DNA of 64,000 nt from Alloactinosynnema sp. L-07 (GTDB lineage Bacteria > Actinomycetota > Actinomycetes > Mycobacteriales > Pseudonocardiaceae): NCBI RefSeq assembly GCF_900070365.1, contig NZ_LN850107.1, positions 5,084,001 to 5,148,000 of the forward strand, in the 5' to 3' direction. The notes beneath the pieces were generated by a model that was not told the origin of the DNA, did not search any database, and saw only the letters and a program-made list of their open reading frames with translations. Of the stretch, positions 52,374 to 62,672 are shown piece after piece. Position numbers and translations under genes: made by a program. Positions within the stretch are counted from its first letter, which is position 1. Each line of letters begins with the position of its first letter.

Positions 52374-54009
52374 TCCGTCGGTAGCCCGCGTCCTGCGCGG
52401 GCCGAGGGTCCGACTCGCCCTTGTTGGGCCAGAACGACATCGCCCGCTCGGCCTGCGCGGTGATCGTCAGCGACGGGTTCACACCCAGGTTCGCCGAGAT
52501 CGCCGCTCCGTCCACAATGGAGATACCGGGGTAGCTGAACACCCGGTGATACGCGTCGATGACGCCCTTCGACGGGTCGGGCGCGATGGCGCAGCCGCCG
52601 ATGAAATGAGCCGTCAGCGGGATGTTGAACACCTCGCCCCAGGTGCCGCCCGCGGTGCCGCCGATGTGCTTGGCGGTCAGCTCGTTGGCCACCTGACCTG
52701 CGGGGATGTAGGTCGGGTTCGGCTCGCCGTGGCCCTGCTTCGACGTGTACTTCCGCCGCCCGAACATGCCCTTCTTGGTGTAGGTGGTGATCGAATTGTC
52801 CAGGCTCTGCATCACCAGCAGGATCACCGTCCGCTCGCTCCAGCGGTACCCCTGCAGCAACTGCGCGGTCTTGATCGGGTGCCTGCCGACGAACCGCATC
52901 GCTTGCACCCAACGCGGGACGCTCGACCCGCCGTCGGTGGCGATGGTCTGCATCAGGCTCATGGCGTTGCTGCCCTTGCCGTAGCGGACCGGCTCGATGT
53001 GGGTGATCTCGTCGGGGTGGATCGAGGACGTGATGGCCACGCCCTTGCTGTAGTCGTGGGTCGGGTCGACCTTGGGCCGGGCGGCCCCGATGATCGACTC
53101 GGAGTTCGTCCTGGTCAGCTCGCCGAGGGTGGCCGAGAGCTCAGGCAGCGCGCCCGTGTCGCGCATGCGGTGCAGCAGCGTCTGAGTGCCCCAGGTGCCC
53201 GCGGCGAGCACGACCTGGCCCGCGGTGATCGTCCGCTTGCCCTTGCGCAGCTTCTTGCCGGTCCTGCGGACGTCGACCTCGTAGGACCCGTCCCCGCGCG
53301 GGCGCAGCGACGTGACCGTGGTCAGCGGCATGACCTGCGCGCCGCCCTGCTCTGCCAGGTACAGGTAGTTCTTGACCAGCGTGTTCTTAGCCCCGACCCG
53401 GCACCCTGTCATGCACGAGCCGCACTCGGTGCACCCCGTCCGCGACGGGCCGGCGCCGCCGAAGTACGGGTCGGCCACCTCGACGCCCGGCTGGTCGAAG
53501 TACACCCCGATCGGCGTCGGGTGGTAGCTGTCGGCCACGCCCATGTCGGCGGCGACCTTCTGCATGACCTCGTCCGACGGCGTCGTGGTCGGGTTGGTGA
53601 CCACGCCGAGCATCCGCGAGGCCTGGTCGTAGTACGGCGCGAGCTCGGACTCCCAGTCGGTGATGTCGGCCCACTGCCGGTCGTTGTAGAACGGCTTCAG
53701 CGGCCGGTACAGCGTGTTCGCGTACACCAGCGACCCGCCGCCAACGCCCGAGCCCGCGAGCACGACGACGTCCTTGAGCAGGTGGATGCGCTGGATGCCG
53801 TAGCAGCCGAGCGCGGGTGCCCACAGGTACTTGCGCAGGTTCCAGGACGTCTTGGCGAACTCGTCGTCGGCGAAGCGGCGGCCCGCCTCGATGACCGCGA
53901 CGCGGTAGCCCTTCTCGGTGAGCCGGAGGGCGGCCACGCTCCCGCCGAACCCGGATCCGACCACAACGACATCGAAGTCCGGGTTGTTACCGGTGAGTTG
54001 CGTAGCCAT
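52291..54009 (-). CDS. GMC-type FAD oxidoreductase (ChoD-like)
   Basis: 572 residues. The FAD-binding start is FDVVVVGSGFGGSVAALRL; then KDVVVLAGSGVGGGSLVYAN, a TGCTECGSCMTGCRVGAKN segment with four Cys typical of the ChoD group, and a C-terminal substrate/FAD region (YPGISIVDGAAISANLGVNP). Mycobacterial ChoD is annotated as cholesterol oxidase, though its steroid activity is disputed. Location beside guaB3-guaB matches Rv3409c. Confidence 0.93.
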   Translation of the reverse strand: MATQLTGNNPDFDVVVVGSGFGGSVAALRLTEKGYRVAVIEAGRRFADDEFAKTSWNLRKYLWAPALGCYGIQRIHLLKDVVVLAGSGVGGGSLVYANTLYRPLKPFYNDRQWADITDWESELAPYYDQASRMLGVVTNPTTTPSDEVMQKVAADMGVADSYHPTPIGVYFDQPGVEVADPYFGGAGPSRTGCTECGSCMTGCRVGAKNTLVKNYLYLAEQGGAQVMPLTTVTSLRPRGDGSYEVDVRRTGKKLRKGKRTITAGQVVLAAGTWGTQTLLHRMRDTGALPELSATLGELTRTNSESIIGAARPKVDPTHDYSKGVAITSSIHPDEITHIEPVRYGKGSNAMSLMQTIATDGGSSVPRWVQAMRFVGRHPIKTAQLLQGYRWSERTVILLVMQSLDNSITTYTKKGMFGRRKYTSKQGHGEPNPTYIPAGQVANELTAKHIGGTAGGTWGEVFNIPLTAHFIGGCAIAPDPSKGVIDAYHRVFSYPGISIVDGAAISANLGVNPSLTITAQAERAMSFWPNKGESDPRPAQDAGYRRITPVAPAHPAVPAEAPGALRLKIVDVR

Positions 54010-54062
54010 AGGACGAGATTAAGGCGCGGCGAACGGCCTGGCCAGAGGCCGACCAGATTTTT

Positions 54063-54091
54063 CTATGACCGTGAGTAACAGAGTCGGTCAA
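54063..54091 (-). promoter_or_regulatory. Possible promoter of the GMC oxidoreductase gene
   Basis: On the minus strand TTGACC (54091-54086), a 17-bp spacer and TCATAG (54068-54063), in the gap after the acetyltransferase gene. The -10 is weak. Confidence 0.35.
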
Positions 54092-54582
54092 TCTAGGTCT
54101 GACCGCAGGAAACCGTAGAGAACGAGGTCTCGGCGCACGCCCGCGCGCAGCTGAGCACCCCGGACGACGCCCTCGCGCTGGAACCCCGCGCCGAGCAGCG
54201 CGCGGTTGGCCGCGAGATTGTCGACATCGGTGGCCGCCTCGACCCGGTCGAGGTCGGTCGTGGCGAACAAGTGCCGCGCGACCAGCGCCAACGCGCCCAC
54301 ACCGGCCCGGCGCCCGCGCGCGGCGGGCAGCAGCGCGATACCCACGTTCCACGCCGCGCAGGCCCGGGTGCGCCCCCAGCCGACCTGATGCCAGCTCACG
54401 ACGCCAAGCAGCTCACCTGAGGCGTCGACCACGCTCGCCCGGCTCAGCGCCACCGGGGGCGGCTGCGGACGGTCGTCGGGGTCGACGTCGAACAATCCGT
54501 CGCCCGCCGCCATCGCGGCCGGATCGCTGTCCAGTGGGACGGTCAGCGCGATCCGGCCGTCGGTGGCGAGAATCTGCCTCAC
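54088..54582 (-). CDS. GNAT-family N-acetyltransferase
   Basis: 164 residues of the RimJ/RimL type: ARGRRAGVGALALVARHLF (acetyl-CoA pyrophosphate loop, RxxGxG/A) and NLAANRALLGAGFQREGV. The GTG start overlaps the guaB3 stop (GTGA), so it is coupled to guaB3. Substrate unknown: protein N-terminus or small amine. Confidence 0.92.
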   Translation of the reverse strand: MRQILATDGRIALTVPLDSDPAAMAAGDGLFDVDPDDRPQPPPVALSRASVVDASGELLGVVSWHQVGWGRTRACAAWNVGIALLPAARGRRAGVGALALVARHLFATTDLDRVEAATDVDNLAANRALLGAGFQREGVVRGAQLRAGVRRDLVLYGFLRSDLD

Positions 54583-55718
54583 GAGCGGACCGTCAGCCCG
54601 ACCTTCTGGAACTCCTTGAGGTCGGAGTACCCGGCCTTGGCCATCGCCCGTCGCAGCGCGCCGAACAGGTTGACCATGCCGTCGGGGTCCGAGGTCGGGC
54701 CGAACAGCAGTGTCTGGAGGTCGACACCGTCACGGTCGGCCACGGCCAGCACGCCACTGCGCGGCAGCGACGGGTGCGCCGCCGACGCCGTCCAGTACAG
54801 GCCCTTGCCGGGCGCCTCGGCCGCGGCGGCGAGCGGGGCGCCGAGCATCACCGCGTCCGCCCCACAGGCGATCGACTTGGCGATGTCGCCGCTGGTGTAG
54901 ACGTCGCCGTCGGCGATGACGTGCACATACCGGCCGCCGGTCTCGTCGAGGTAGTCGCGGCGCGCGGCAGCGGCGTCGACGATCGCGGTCGCCATCGGCG
55001 TCCCGATGCCCAGCGCGCTGTCGGTCGTGGTGACCCCCGCGCTGTTGCCGTAGCCGACGATCACACCCGCCGCGCCCGTGCGCATCAGGTGCATCGCGGT
55101 GCGGTAGTCGTGCACGCCGCCCGCGATGACCGGGATGTCCAGCTCGGCGATGAAGCTCTTGAGGTTGAGCGGCTCAGCCGAATCCCGCGACACGTGCTCG
55201 GCGGAGATGATCGTGCCCTGCACGATCAGCAGCTCCACCCCGGCGGCCAGCAGATCCGGGGTCAGCTCGGCGGCGTGCTGCGGGCTGACCCGCGCCGCCA
55301 CGGTCACCCCGGAGTCGCGCACGTGCCGGATGGCCTCGGTGAGCAGGTCGACCTGGATCGGCGCGGCGTGCAGTTCCTGGAGCACGCCGACCAGCTCGGG
55401 CAGGCTGACGTCGTCGTCCTCGGCGGCGAGGATCCGGTCGAGGACCTTGTCGGCGTCGGCGTGCCGCGCCCACAAACCCTCGGCGTTGATCACGCCGAGA
55501 CCGCCCTGCTGTCCGACCGCGACCGCCGTCGCCGGGGACACGATCGCGTCGGTCGGGTGGGTGATCAGCGGGATGTCGAACCGGTAGGCGTCGATCTGCC
55601 AGGCGGTGGAGACGTCCTTGGACGACCGGGTGCGCCGGGACGGCACGATCTCGACCTCGTCGAGCCCGTAGGCGCGACGGGCGGTCCGCCCCATGCCGAT
55701 GTCGACAAGATCCCGCAC
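54579..55718 (-). CDS. guaB3: GuaB3-family IMP dehydrogenase-like protein
   Basis: 379 residues, shorter than GuaB because it lacks CBS domains. The start DIGMGRTARRAYGLDEVEIV and core VIADGDVYTSGDIAKSIACG match the actinobacterial GuaB3 family. The loop GYGNSAGVTTTDSALGIG, which in true IMP dehydrogenases carries the catalytic Cys (GSICTT), has none here. It follows guaB by 23 bp. Known GuaB3 proteins are conserved but their role in actinobacteria is not settled. Confidence 0.95.
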   Translation of the reverse strand: MRDLVDIGMGRTARRAYGLDEVEIVPSRRTRSSKDVSTAWQIDAYRFDIPLITHPTDAIVSPATAVAVGQQGGLGVINAEGLWARHADADKVLDRILAAEDDDVSLPELVGVLQELHAAPIQVDLLTEAIRHVRDSGVTVAARVSPQHAAELTPDLLAAGVELLIVQGTIISAEHVSRDSAEPLNLKSFIAELDIPVIAGGVHDYRTAMHLMRTGAAGVIVGYGNSAGVTTTDSALGIGTPMATAIVDAAAARRDYLDETGGRYVHVIADGDVYTSGDIAKSIACGADAVMLGAPLAAAAEAPGKGLYWTASAAHPSLPRSGVLAVADRDGVDLQTLLFGPTSDPDGMVNLFGALRRAMAKAGYSDLKEFQKVGLTVRS

Positions 55719-55741
55719 GGTGGGTGTTCCTCTCTCAGGGA

Positions 55742-57319
<1,578 letters not shown>

Positions 57320-57417
57320 CTATGTCCCCGCAACGGGCCGCGCGGAGACACGACAGAGCGCGGTTCCACCATGGTATCTGGGCGGGTTCGCCGGTCGGCC
57401 CGGTACCGTGCGTGGTC

Positions 57418-57861
57418 GTGCCGCATGACGCAGTCCCGCCGAACCCGTTCCCGCCGGGCGGCCCCTGGGAGGACCGACCCGCCGGGGCGCTGCCGCCCGA
57501 CCCGTTCGCGGGCGACCCCGACGACCCGGCGCGCGCGCTGACCGAGCCGGACGACGACGAGAACGTGCCGATCACCGGCGACGAGCGCGACGAACTGCTC
57601 AGCGATCTGGCTGATCTGGCTGTCTACCAGGCGCTTCTGGCCCCACGCGGGGTCCGGGGGATCGTCGTCGACTGCGGCGAGTGCGAGGAGCCGCACTACC
57701 ACGACTGGGCCCTGCTGGCCGCCAGCCTCGAACAGCTGCTCAACGACGGTCGGATGCGACCGCACGAGCCCGCGTTCGACCCGGACCCGCACTCCTACGT
57801 CAGCTGGGAGTACTGCCGCGGCTATGCCGACGGCGTGACCGCCAGCGAGAGCGCGTACTGA
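57418..57861 (+). CDS. DUF5319 protein (Rv3412-like)
   Basis: 147 residues from GTG 57418 (VPHDAVPPNPFPPGG). Pro/Asp-rich N-terminus, then a conserved globular part with IVVDCGECEEPHYHDW (Cys/His cluster) and YVSWEYCRGYADG. Divergent from guaB as in mycobacteria. No Shine-Dalgarno site is visible, so the message may be leaderless. Function unknown; the CxxC-HxH pattern suggests metal binding. Confidence 0.88.
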   Translation: MPHDAVPPNPFPPGGPWEDRPAGALPPDPFAGDPDDPARALTEPDDDENVPITGDERDELLSDLADLAVYQALLAPRGVRGIVVDCGECEEPHYHDWALLAASLEQLLNDGRMRPHEPAFDPDPHSYVSWEYCRGYADGVTASESAY

Positions 57862-57875
57862 GACATATGTGACAC

Positions 57876-57911
57876 ACAAGAGGGCCCCCGCCGCGGCGGG
57901 GGCCCTCTTGT
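57876..57911. terminator. Bidirectional terminator between the DUF5319 gene and rsdA
   Basis: A perfect 17-bp stem, ACAAGAGGGCCCCCGCC / GGCGGGGGCCCTCTTGT, with a 2-nt loop. It lies 14 bp after the DUF5319 stop and 6 bp after the rsdA stop. In the plus direction it ends in a short T-rich stretch. Confidence 0.95.
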
Positions 57912-57917
57912 CGTTGC

Positions 57918-58958
57918 TCACGTCGTGGGCGGCTGTGGGTCCGGCTGCGTGCCTGCCACGCCCTGGCCCGCACCGCCCTGACCAGTACCTACCTGGCCCG
58001 CACCGGTCCCCGGATCCACCCTGGGCGCCTCGCTCTGCGGCTGCGTCACGGGCGGGGTGGTGGTCGGCGGTTCCTCGGTGGTGGTCGGCGGCACCGTCGT
58101 GGTGGTCGTCGTCGGCTGCTGGGTCGTGGGCTGCGGGGTGGTCGACGGCGGGCTGCTGGGCGCGACGGTGGTCGACACCGGCGCCACGGTGGTCGGGCTG
58201 CCCAGCGGCGGCGGGACGACCTCGTTGGCCGGGGTGCCCGGCAGCTGGCTCACCAAATCGGCGTGCCGCTGGGTCAAGTCGGCCTTGCCGTCCTCGGACG
58301 ACACCGACGGTAGACCCGCCTGTGCGTCCTCAAGCTTGGACTTCGCCTCGGCCAGCTTGCCCTCGGCGAGCGCGGTCTGGGCGATCTGCAGGTCCTGGCG
58401 GACCGAGGCGGCGGCCTCGATGGACCGGGCGTGGTCGGCGTAGAGGACCTTGGTCAGGCCCCAGAGAGTGTCGCCGGGCTGCGCGTCGCGGGCGGCGAGG
58501 CCCGCGCCGGTGAAGGCGATGGCGATGGCGGCGGCCGCGGCGGCGAGCGGCACCAGCAGGCGCGGCTTGCGGATCCTGCGGGCCTTGGCGGCGAACACGG
58601 TGGCCACGGCGTACTTGGTGTCGACCAGTTCACCGATCGGGTCGGCGTCGACGTCGTCGCGCCAGGAGGACAGCAGCGCGGCCAGCTCGGCGTCCTGCGA
58701 CTCCGGCCGCGTCGCGCTCTCGCCGCGGACAGCGGCGCCGAGTGCGTCGAGGAACGCGTCGTCGGCGTGCACCCGCGAGAAGTCGACCGCGTCGTCATCG
58801 AGGTCCGACGGGTCGAGCCCGTCGAACGAGTCGAGGTCGACATGGTCGCCGAACCGCAGGCCGAACGCACTGTGGACCACGTTCACCGGCTCGATGCGAG
58901 GCAGGGTGAGTTCTTCCTCATCATCGCGACGATTGTCGGGTCTGCCCTGGTCGGACAC
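57918..58958 (-). CDS. rsdA: Anti-sigma-D factor RsdA
   Basis: 346 residues. The N-terminal sigma-binding region (DDAFLDALGAAVRG, DAELAALLSSWRDDVDADP) is cytoplasmic; one membrane helix follows (LLVPLAAAAAAIAIAFTGAG, ~133-152); then a helical extracytoplasmic segment (RQDLQIAQTALAEGKLAEAK) and a Thr/Pro-rich tail. It holds SigD inactive at the membrane. Its GTG directly follows the sigD stop with no gap. Matches Rv3413c in order and layout. Confidence 0.94.
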   Translation of the reverse strand: MSDQGRPDNRRDDEEELTLPRIEPVNVVHSAFGLRFGDHVDLDSFDGLDPSDLDDDAVDFSRVHADDAFLDALGAAVRGESATRPESQDAELAALLSSWRDDVDADPIGELVDTKYAVATVFAAKARRIRKPRLLVPLAAAAAAIAIAFTGAGLAARDAQPGDTLWGLTKVLYADHARSIEAAASVRQDLQIAQTALAEGKLAEAKSKLEDAQAGLPSVSSEDGKADLTQRHADLVSQLPGTPANEVVPPPLGSPTTVAPVSTTVAPSSPPSTTPQPTTQQPTTTTTTVPPTTTEEPPTTTPPVTQPQSEAPRVDPGTGAGQVGTGQGGAGQGVAGTQPDPQPPTT

Positions 58959-59567
58959 TCAGACCACCTCCTCCGCTGACAGAGTCTTGCGTAGCCGGGC
59001 CAAGGCCCGGTGTTGTGCCACTCGAACCGCTCCCGGGGTGGAGCCGACCGCCTCGGCCGTCTCCTCCGCCGACAGGCCGACCACAACCCGCAGCACTACG
59101 ATCTCACGCTGCTTCTCCGGCAGGACGCGCAGGAGATCATTCATCCGCCTGCTCAGTTCACCCTGCATGGCACGCTGTTCGGGCCCGGCGTCGAGTTCCG
59201 GTTCATCAGGAACATCGGCGACGGGCTCGGTACGGTTACGAGCGGACGCCCGATGGGCATCGGCCACCTTGTGAGCGGCGATGCCGTAGACGAACGCCAA
59301 GAATGGACGGCCTTGGTCCCGGTAGCCAGGCAGTGCCGTCAACACCGCGAGACACACCTCCTGGGCCACGTCGTCCGCCGAGGCGAACGATCGTTCTTGC
59401 CTTCCGACACGGGCACGGCAATAGCGAACAACCAAGGGCCGAACGGATGCGAGCACGCGCCCGATCGCCTGAGGGTCGCCCTCGACGGCAGCGGTCACCG
59501 ACGCGTCCAGTCCGTCCCCCAATGTGGTCATCGCAGATTGCAGCCCTGGCGTTACGAGTCGGGTCAT
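58959..59567 (-). CDS. sigD: ECF sigma factor SigD
   Basis: About 202 residues: sigma region 2 (ADDVAQEVCLAVLTALPGYR, RPFLAFVYGIAAHKVADAHR) and region 4 (LPEKQREIVVLRVVVGLSAE, GSTPGAVRVAQHRALARL). Strongly similar to mycobacterial SigD (Rv3414c) and Streptomyces ShbA. Directs ribosomal, chaperone and envelope genes and is released by RsdA cleavage. ATG 59567 is chosen; ATG 59531 and 59603 are in-frame alternatives. Confidence 0.96.
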   Translation of the reverse strand: MTRLVTPGLQSAMTTLGDGLDASVTAAVEGDPQAIGRVLASVRPLVVRYCRARVGRQERSFASADDVAQEVCLAVLTALPGYRDQGRPFLAFVYGIAAHKVADAHRASARNRTEPVADVPDEPELDAGPEQRAMQGELSRRMNDLLRVLPEKQREIVVLRVVVGLSAEETAEAVGSTPGAVRVAQHRALARLRKTLSAEEVV

Positions 59568-59754
59568 CGTCGTCGCCCACGGTACCGGCCCCTGCCCGAG
59601 CACTCCGGGCGGTGCGGACTAGGAGGTAGGAGACTCGCCGGGATCGGCGTGACTCGCGACACAATAGCGGTCCTCATGTGAGACGGGACGACCCGGGGGC
59701 GCAGGTGTGACGCGCAAAACGGCACGTGGAGGAAAAACTCTGTAGAGACACGAC

Positions 59755-59794
59755 GAGCCGTGCGTGCCCGTCCTGCTACGGGCACGCACGGCTC
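59755..59794 (-). terminator. Terminator after the BldM-like regulator gene
   Basis: A perfect 17-bp stem, GAGCCGTGCGTGCCCGT / ACGGGCACGCACGGCTC, with a 6-nt loop, 24 bp past the regulator's stop on the minus strand. It separates that gene from sigD. Confidence 0.93.
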
Positions 59795-59817
59795 GCCGCC
59801 GACGCTGGTTTGGGCTC

Positions 59818-60414
59818 TTAGGAGACCAGGCCGCGCCGGAACCCGTGGGCGACCGCCTGAGCGCGGTCTCGCACGCCGAGCTTGCGGAACAAGCGCCGGG
59901 CGTGGGTCTTCACGGTGTCCTCTGACAAGTACAGCTCGCGGCCGATCTGGCCGTTGCTCTTGCCCTGACTCATCCCGCGCAGCACCTGCAGTTCACGATC
60001 GGTCAGCTGCACGCCCGGGTCGGACGGCTGGCGGGGGGCGGGCACCGACGTGCTCGCGAGCGTGTGGGCGAGGGCGGCCACAAGCTCGGGGCGCGAGGCG
60101 TCCCACCGGAGATATCCGCGGGCGCCGCCCGCGATCGCCGCGGCGATGCTGCCCGCGTCGTCGGGGGCACCGAAGACGATGACGTTCGCCTGCGGGTTCG
60201 CGGAGACGAGCCGACGCGTGGCTTCCACACCGGTGGGGACGGCGCGCTGGGTGCCGACGAGGACGACGTCCACCGGCTGCCGGGAGAAGCGAGCGAGCAG
60301 CTCGTCACCGTGCGCTACGCAGTCGATGCGACTGACCCCTGGCACAGCGGACATGACACGCGTCAAGCCCTCCCGCACACTGCGGCGGTCATCGCAGATC
60401 AAGACCGTCGTCAC
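59818..60414 (-). CDS. BldM-like atypical response regulator without phosphoacceptor
   Basis: 198 residues from a GTG with GGAAGGAG 7 bp upstream. The receiver-like half starts VLICDDRRSVREGL. Where BldM has a D in LILMDVRMP, this protein reads VVLVGTQRAV, so the Asp is replaced by Gly, and the HKDAS segment reads RWDAS. The LuxR helix-turn-helix is well conserved (LTDRELQVLRGMSQGKSNGQ, IGRELYLSEDTVKTHARRLF). It probably works without phosphorylation, by dimerising with another regulator, as the BldM/WhiI pair does in Streptomyces. Confidence 0.93.
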   Translation of the reverse strand: MTTVLICDDRRSVREGLTRVMSAVPGVSRIDCVAHGDELLARFSRQPVDVVLVGTQRAVPTGVEATRRLVSANPQANVIVFGAPDDAGSIAAAIAGGARGYLRWDASRPELVAALAHTLASTSVPAPRQPSDPGVQLTDRELQVLRGMSQGKSNGQIGRELYLSEDTVKTHARRLFRKLGVRDRAQAVAHGFRRGLVS

Positions 60415-60540
60415 GGGGACTCCTTCCTGCAGCCGAGTGACGTTCCAATTCCCCTATCGGACGCTTCGCACCGAACCTTGACCCGATCCGGTGGTAAATC
60501 TGTCAACAAATCCGCCGGATGACCGTCTGGGTGCGTTCAC

Positions 60541-61443
60541 CTAATCGGACCAACCCGAGAACAGCCAGGTCGGGACCCATGGCGAGGCCGCCGCGGCGGC
60601 GCGGGCGATCGGGTCGCTGTGTCGTAACACACCGTGCAGGGCGCGGGCCGCTGCGCGGCGATGTGCGTCGGCGTGTTCGGGATCGACGTCGGCGAGCACC
60701 AGCGCGCACGGCCACACCAACGGCCACAGTCCAAGCCGGGTGGCGTCGGCGTGGGCTCCGAAGATCAGCTCTTGGGCGCTGGGCCGCTCCCCGACGGCGG
60801 CCAGCGAGGCCCCCAGGACCAAGCTCGACTTGATCTGGTGACGGACCGAACCCGTTGCCTGGGCTGCCGCCGCGGCGGCTTCGGCCGGAGCGACAGCGGC
60901 ATCCACCCGGCCCGCGCCGAGCTCGATCTCGGCGGCCACCCACCCGCGCCGGACCACTGCGCGCCACCCGGCGTTCACCGAGGCGGATTCGATTCCGAAC
61001 AGCCTGCGCGCCTCGGCGGTGCGGCCCTGGCCGAGCGCGTCGGCGGCCAGGCCGAGCAGGACGTCGGACCGGGCGGCCGCGGCGTCGGCGGCCTGCGGGC
61101 CCGGCCGGTCTGGATGATCGCCATCGATGCCGTCCGGTCCGAGCAGATCGGACTCCGCGAGCCGACGCAGACCCGCGGAGTCGAAGGGCCGCGCGAGGGC
61201 GTGGCCGCCGACCTGGCGCAGGTGTGACGCACGGGTAGCCGAGGCCAGCGCGGCGATCACCGGATCGCTTCCGGAGATCAATAACCCCAGGTGGAAGGCC
61301 GCGGCGGCGTACCAGCCGCGACCACCCAGAGCGACCGCCGCGAGCCACGCATCGAGCGGATTTCCGGGGGTGGAACGGGCCACGCGATCGGGTGTCGCGC
61401 CAAACGCGGCGTCCCACCGGGCCGCCCGATCGTGGTCACTCAC
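60541..61443 (-). CDS. TPR-like helical protein, Rv3415c-type
   Basis: 300 residues, Ala-rich, with repeated helical pairs (GRGWYAAAAFHLGLLISG, GLAADALGQGRTAEARRLFG) typical of TPR-like solenoids; no signal or membrane helix. Ends PWVPTWLFSGWSD. The GTG overlaps the stop of the MerR-type gene (GTGA), so the two are coupled. Position corresponds to Rv3415c. Function unknown; a protein-interaction role is inferred. Confidence 0.85.
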   Translation of the reverse strand: MSDHDRAARWDAAFGATPDRVARSTPGNPLDAWLAAVALGGRGWYAAAAFHLGLLISGSDPVIAALASATRASHLRQVGGHALARPFDSAGLRRLAESDLLGPDGIDGDHPDRPGPQAADAAAARSDVLLGLAADALGQGRTAEARRLFGIESASVNAGWRAVVRRGWVAAEIELGAGRVDAAVAPAEAAAAAAQATGSVRHQIKSSLVLGASLAAVGERPSAQELIFGAHADATRLGLWPLVWPCALVLADVDPEHADAHRRAAARALHGVLRHSDPIARAAAAASPWVPTWLFSGWSD

Positions 61444-62510
61444 CTGGCGGAGTCTGTCTCACCGAGCACGACCGCCTCGATCCGGTCGACCGCCTCGGCG
61501 AGTTCGTCGAGGTGCTCGGCGCGGCCCGGCATGTCCGTGTCGAACCAGCCGGGCCCGCACGCGAACACGCGAAGGTGCTGGCGCGTGCGCGGAATCTGGT
61601 CGAGCACGGCCGCGTCGCCGTTGGCGGACACCTGCGCCCAGAGCGCCACCGCGGCGGGCGCGGTGCGGCGGACGGCGGCGGCCAGCGCGGTGGCGGGCAG
61701 GGTAGCGCCGAGCATCCGCGTGCTCAGCGAACGACGGGCGAGTGCGGCCCGCAGGACGTAGAGGGGCAGCGAGTGACGCTCGCCGGGGGCGCACGACAGC
61801 AGGATCGGCCGGGCATTGCGCGGGGCGGGCACCAGCGGTGTCGCGCGGATCATCGCGGCGAGGACGCACTCGTCGAGCAGGTGCTCGATCTCCACGCAGT
61901 CGCCCGCGTGCACCCAGCGGTTGGCCACCGCGGCGAGCACCGGGCGGACCATCGAGTCCCACGTGACCACGACGCCGTGTGCCTCGACCGCCTCGGCGAT
62001 CATCCGCTGCACGGACTCCTCGTCCATCGCCAGCGCGGCCCGGCCCAGCCCGCCCGCGTCCGGCCGGTCGGGCGAGATCGAGGAGACCCAGTCGGCCTCC
62101 GGCTCGGCGGACTCGGCTGGCTCGACCCGGTCGGTCTGCTGGCCGCTGGACACGCGCAGCGCGTACTCGGCGGCCTCGGCGGGGGCGGCGCCCTTGAGCA
62201 GCGCGCGCTGCATCAGCTCCAAGCGCGCGATGTCGGACGGGGCATAGCGGCGGTGGCGTCCGGTCGTGTGGCCGCTGGGTCCGACGCCGTAGCGGCGGTC
62301 CCAGGTGCGCAGGGTCGCGGGCGCGATGCCGAGCCTGCGGGCGACGGCGGCGACCGGAAGGGTCGGTTCGCCCGACTCGTCCTCTTCGACCGCCGCTGGG
62401 TCGTCAGCGGCGGGCGCACCGTGCGTGGATCCGCTCGGTCTGGCCTGCTCGGATTTGGTCACCACATCACCATCGTCGGGTGACAACCAGTGTCCGGCAA
62501 CTGGATACAT
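61440..62510 (-). CDS. MerR-family regulator with cobalamin-binding-like domain (CarH/LitR type)
   Basis: About 356 residues. The MerR helix-turn-helix is PVAAVARRLGIAPATLRTWD with RRYAPSDIARL. The helical bundle carries W-x9-EH (WVHAGDCVEIEH), the cobalamin-capping motif of CarH photoreceptors. The Rossmann part has PGERHSLPL where DxHxxG is expected: His kept, Asp and Gly changed. It might bind cobalamin weakly or have become light-independent. Start uncertain: ATG 62510 used; GTG 62465 or 62462 also possible. Divergent from the whiB3-like gene, a plausible target. Confidence 0.88.
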   Translation of the reverse strand: MYPVAGHWLSPDDGDVVTKSEQARPSGSTHGAPAADDPAAVEEDESGEPTLPVAAVARRLGIAPATLRTWDRRYGVGPSGHTTGRHRRYAPSDIARLELMQRALLKGAAPAEAAEYALRVSSGQQTDRVEPAESAEPEADWVSSISPDRPDAGGLGRAALAMDEESVQRMIAEAVEAHGVVVTWDSMVRPVLAAVANRWVHAGDCVEIEHLLDECVLAAMIRATPLVPAPRNARPILLSCAPGERHSLPLYVLRAALARRSLSTRMLGATLPATALAAAVRRTAPAAVALWAQVSANGDAAVLDQIPRTRQHLRVFACGPGWFDTDMPGRAEHLDELAEAVDRIEAVVLGETDSAR

Positions 62511-62575
62511 GACCACGCTGCGTCGACTGGGTGATGCCGATCGGCTGAATCGCGGTACAAATGAGTCGATCACCC

Positions 62576-62604
62576 TTGAACAAGTATTGGCGCGGTTCTA
62601 GCGT
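62576..62604 (+). promoter_or_regulatory. Possible promoter of the whiB3-like gene
   Basis: TTGAAC (62576-62581), a 17-bp spacer and TAGCGT (62599-62604), within the 162-bp divergent gap. Start of transcription would be ~60 nt before the whiB start codon. Confidence 0.5.
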
Positions 62605-62672
62605 GTAAGCCGCTGCACCGAATGGAGTATTGACCTTCATTCACCTCGACCCCAGACATGGAGGCGGCCATC

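Noticed and set aside
54034..54051. Hairpin CGGCCT/AGGCCG followed by a T-run
   Set aside because: It points in the plus direction, where there is no plus-strand gene to terminate; lies in the promoter of the GMC oxidoreductase gene and is probably fortuitous.
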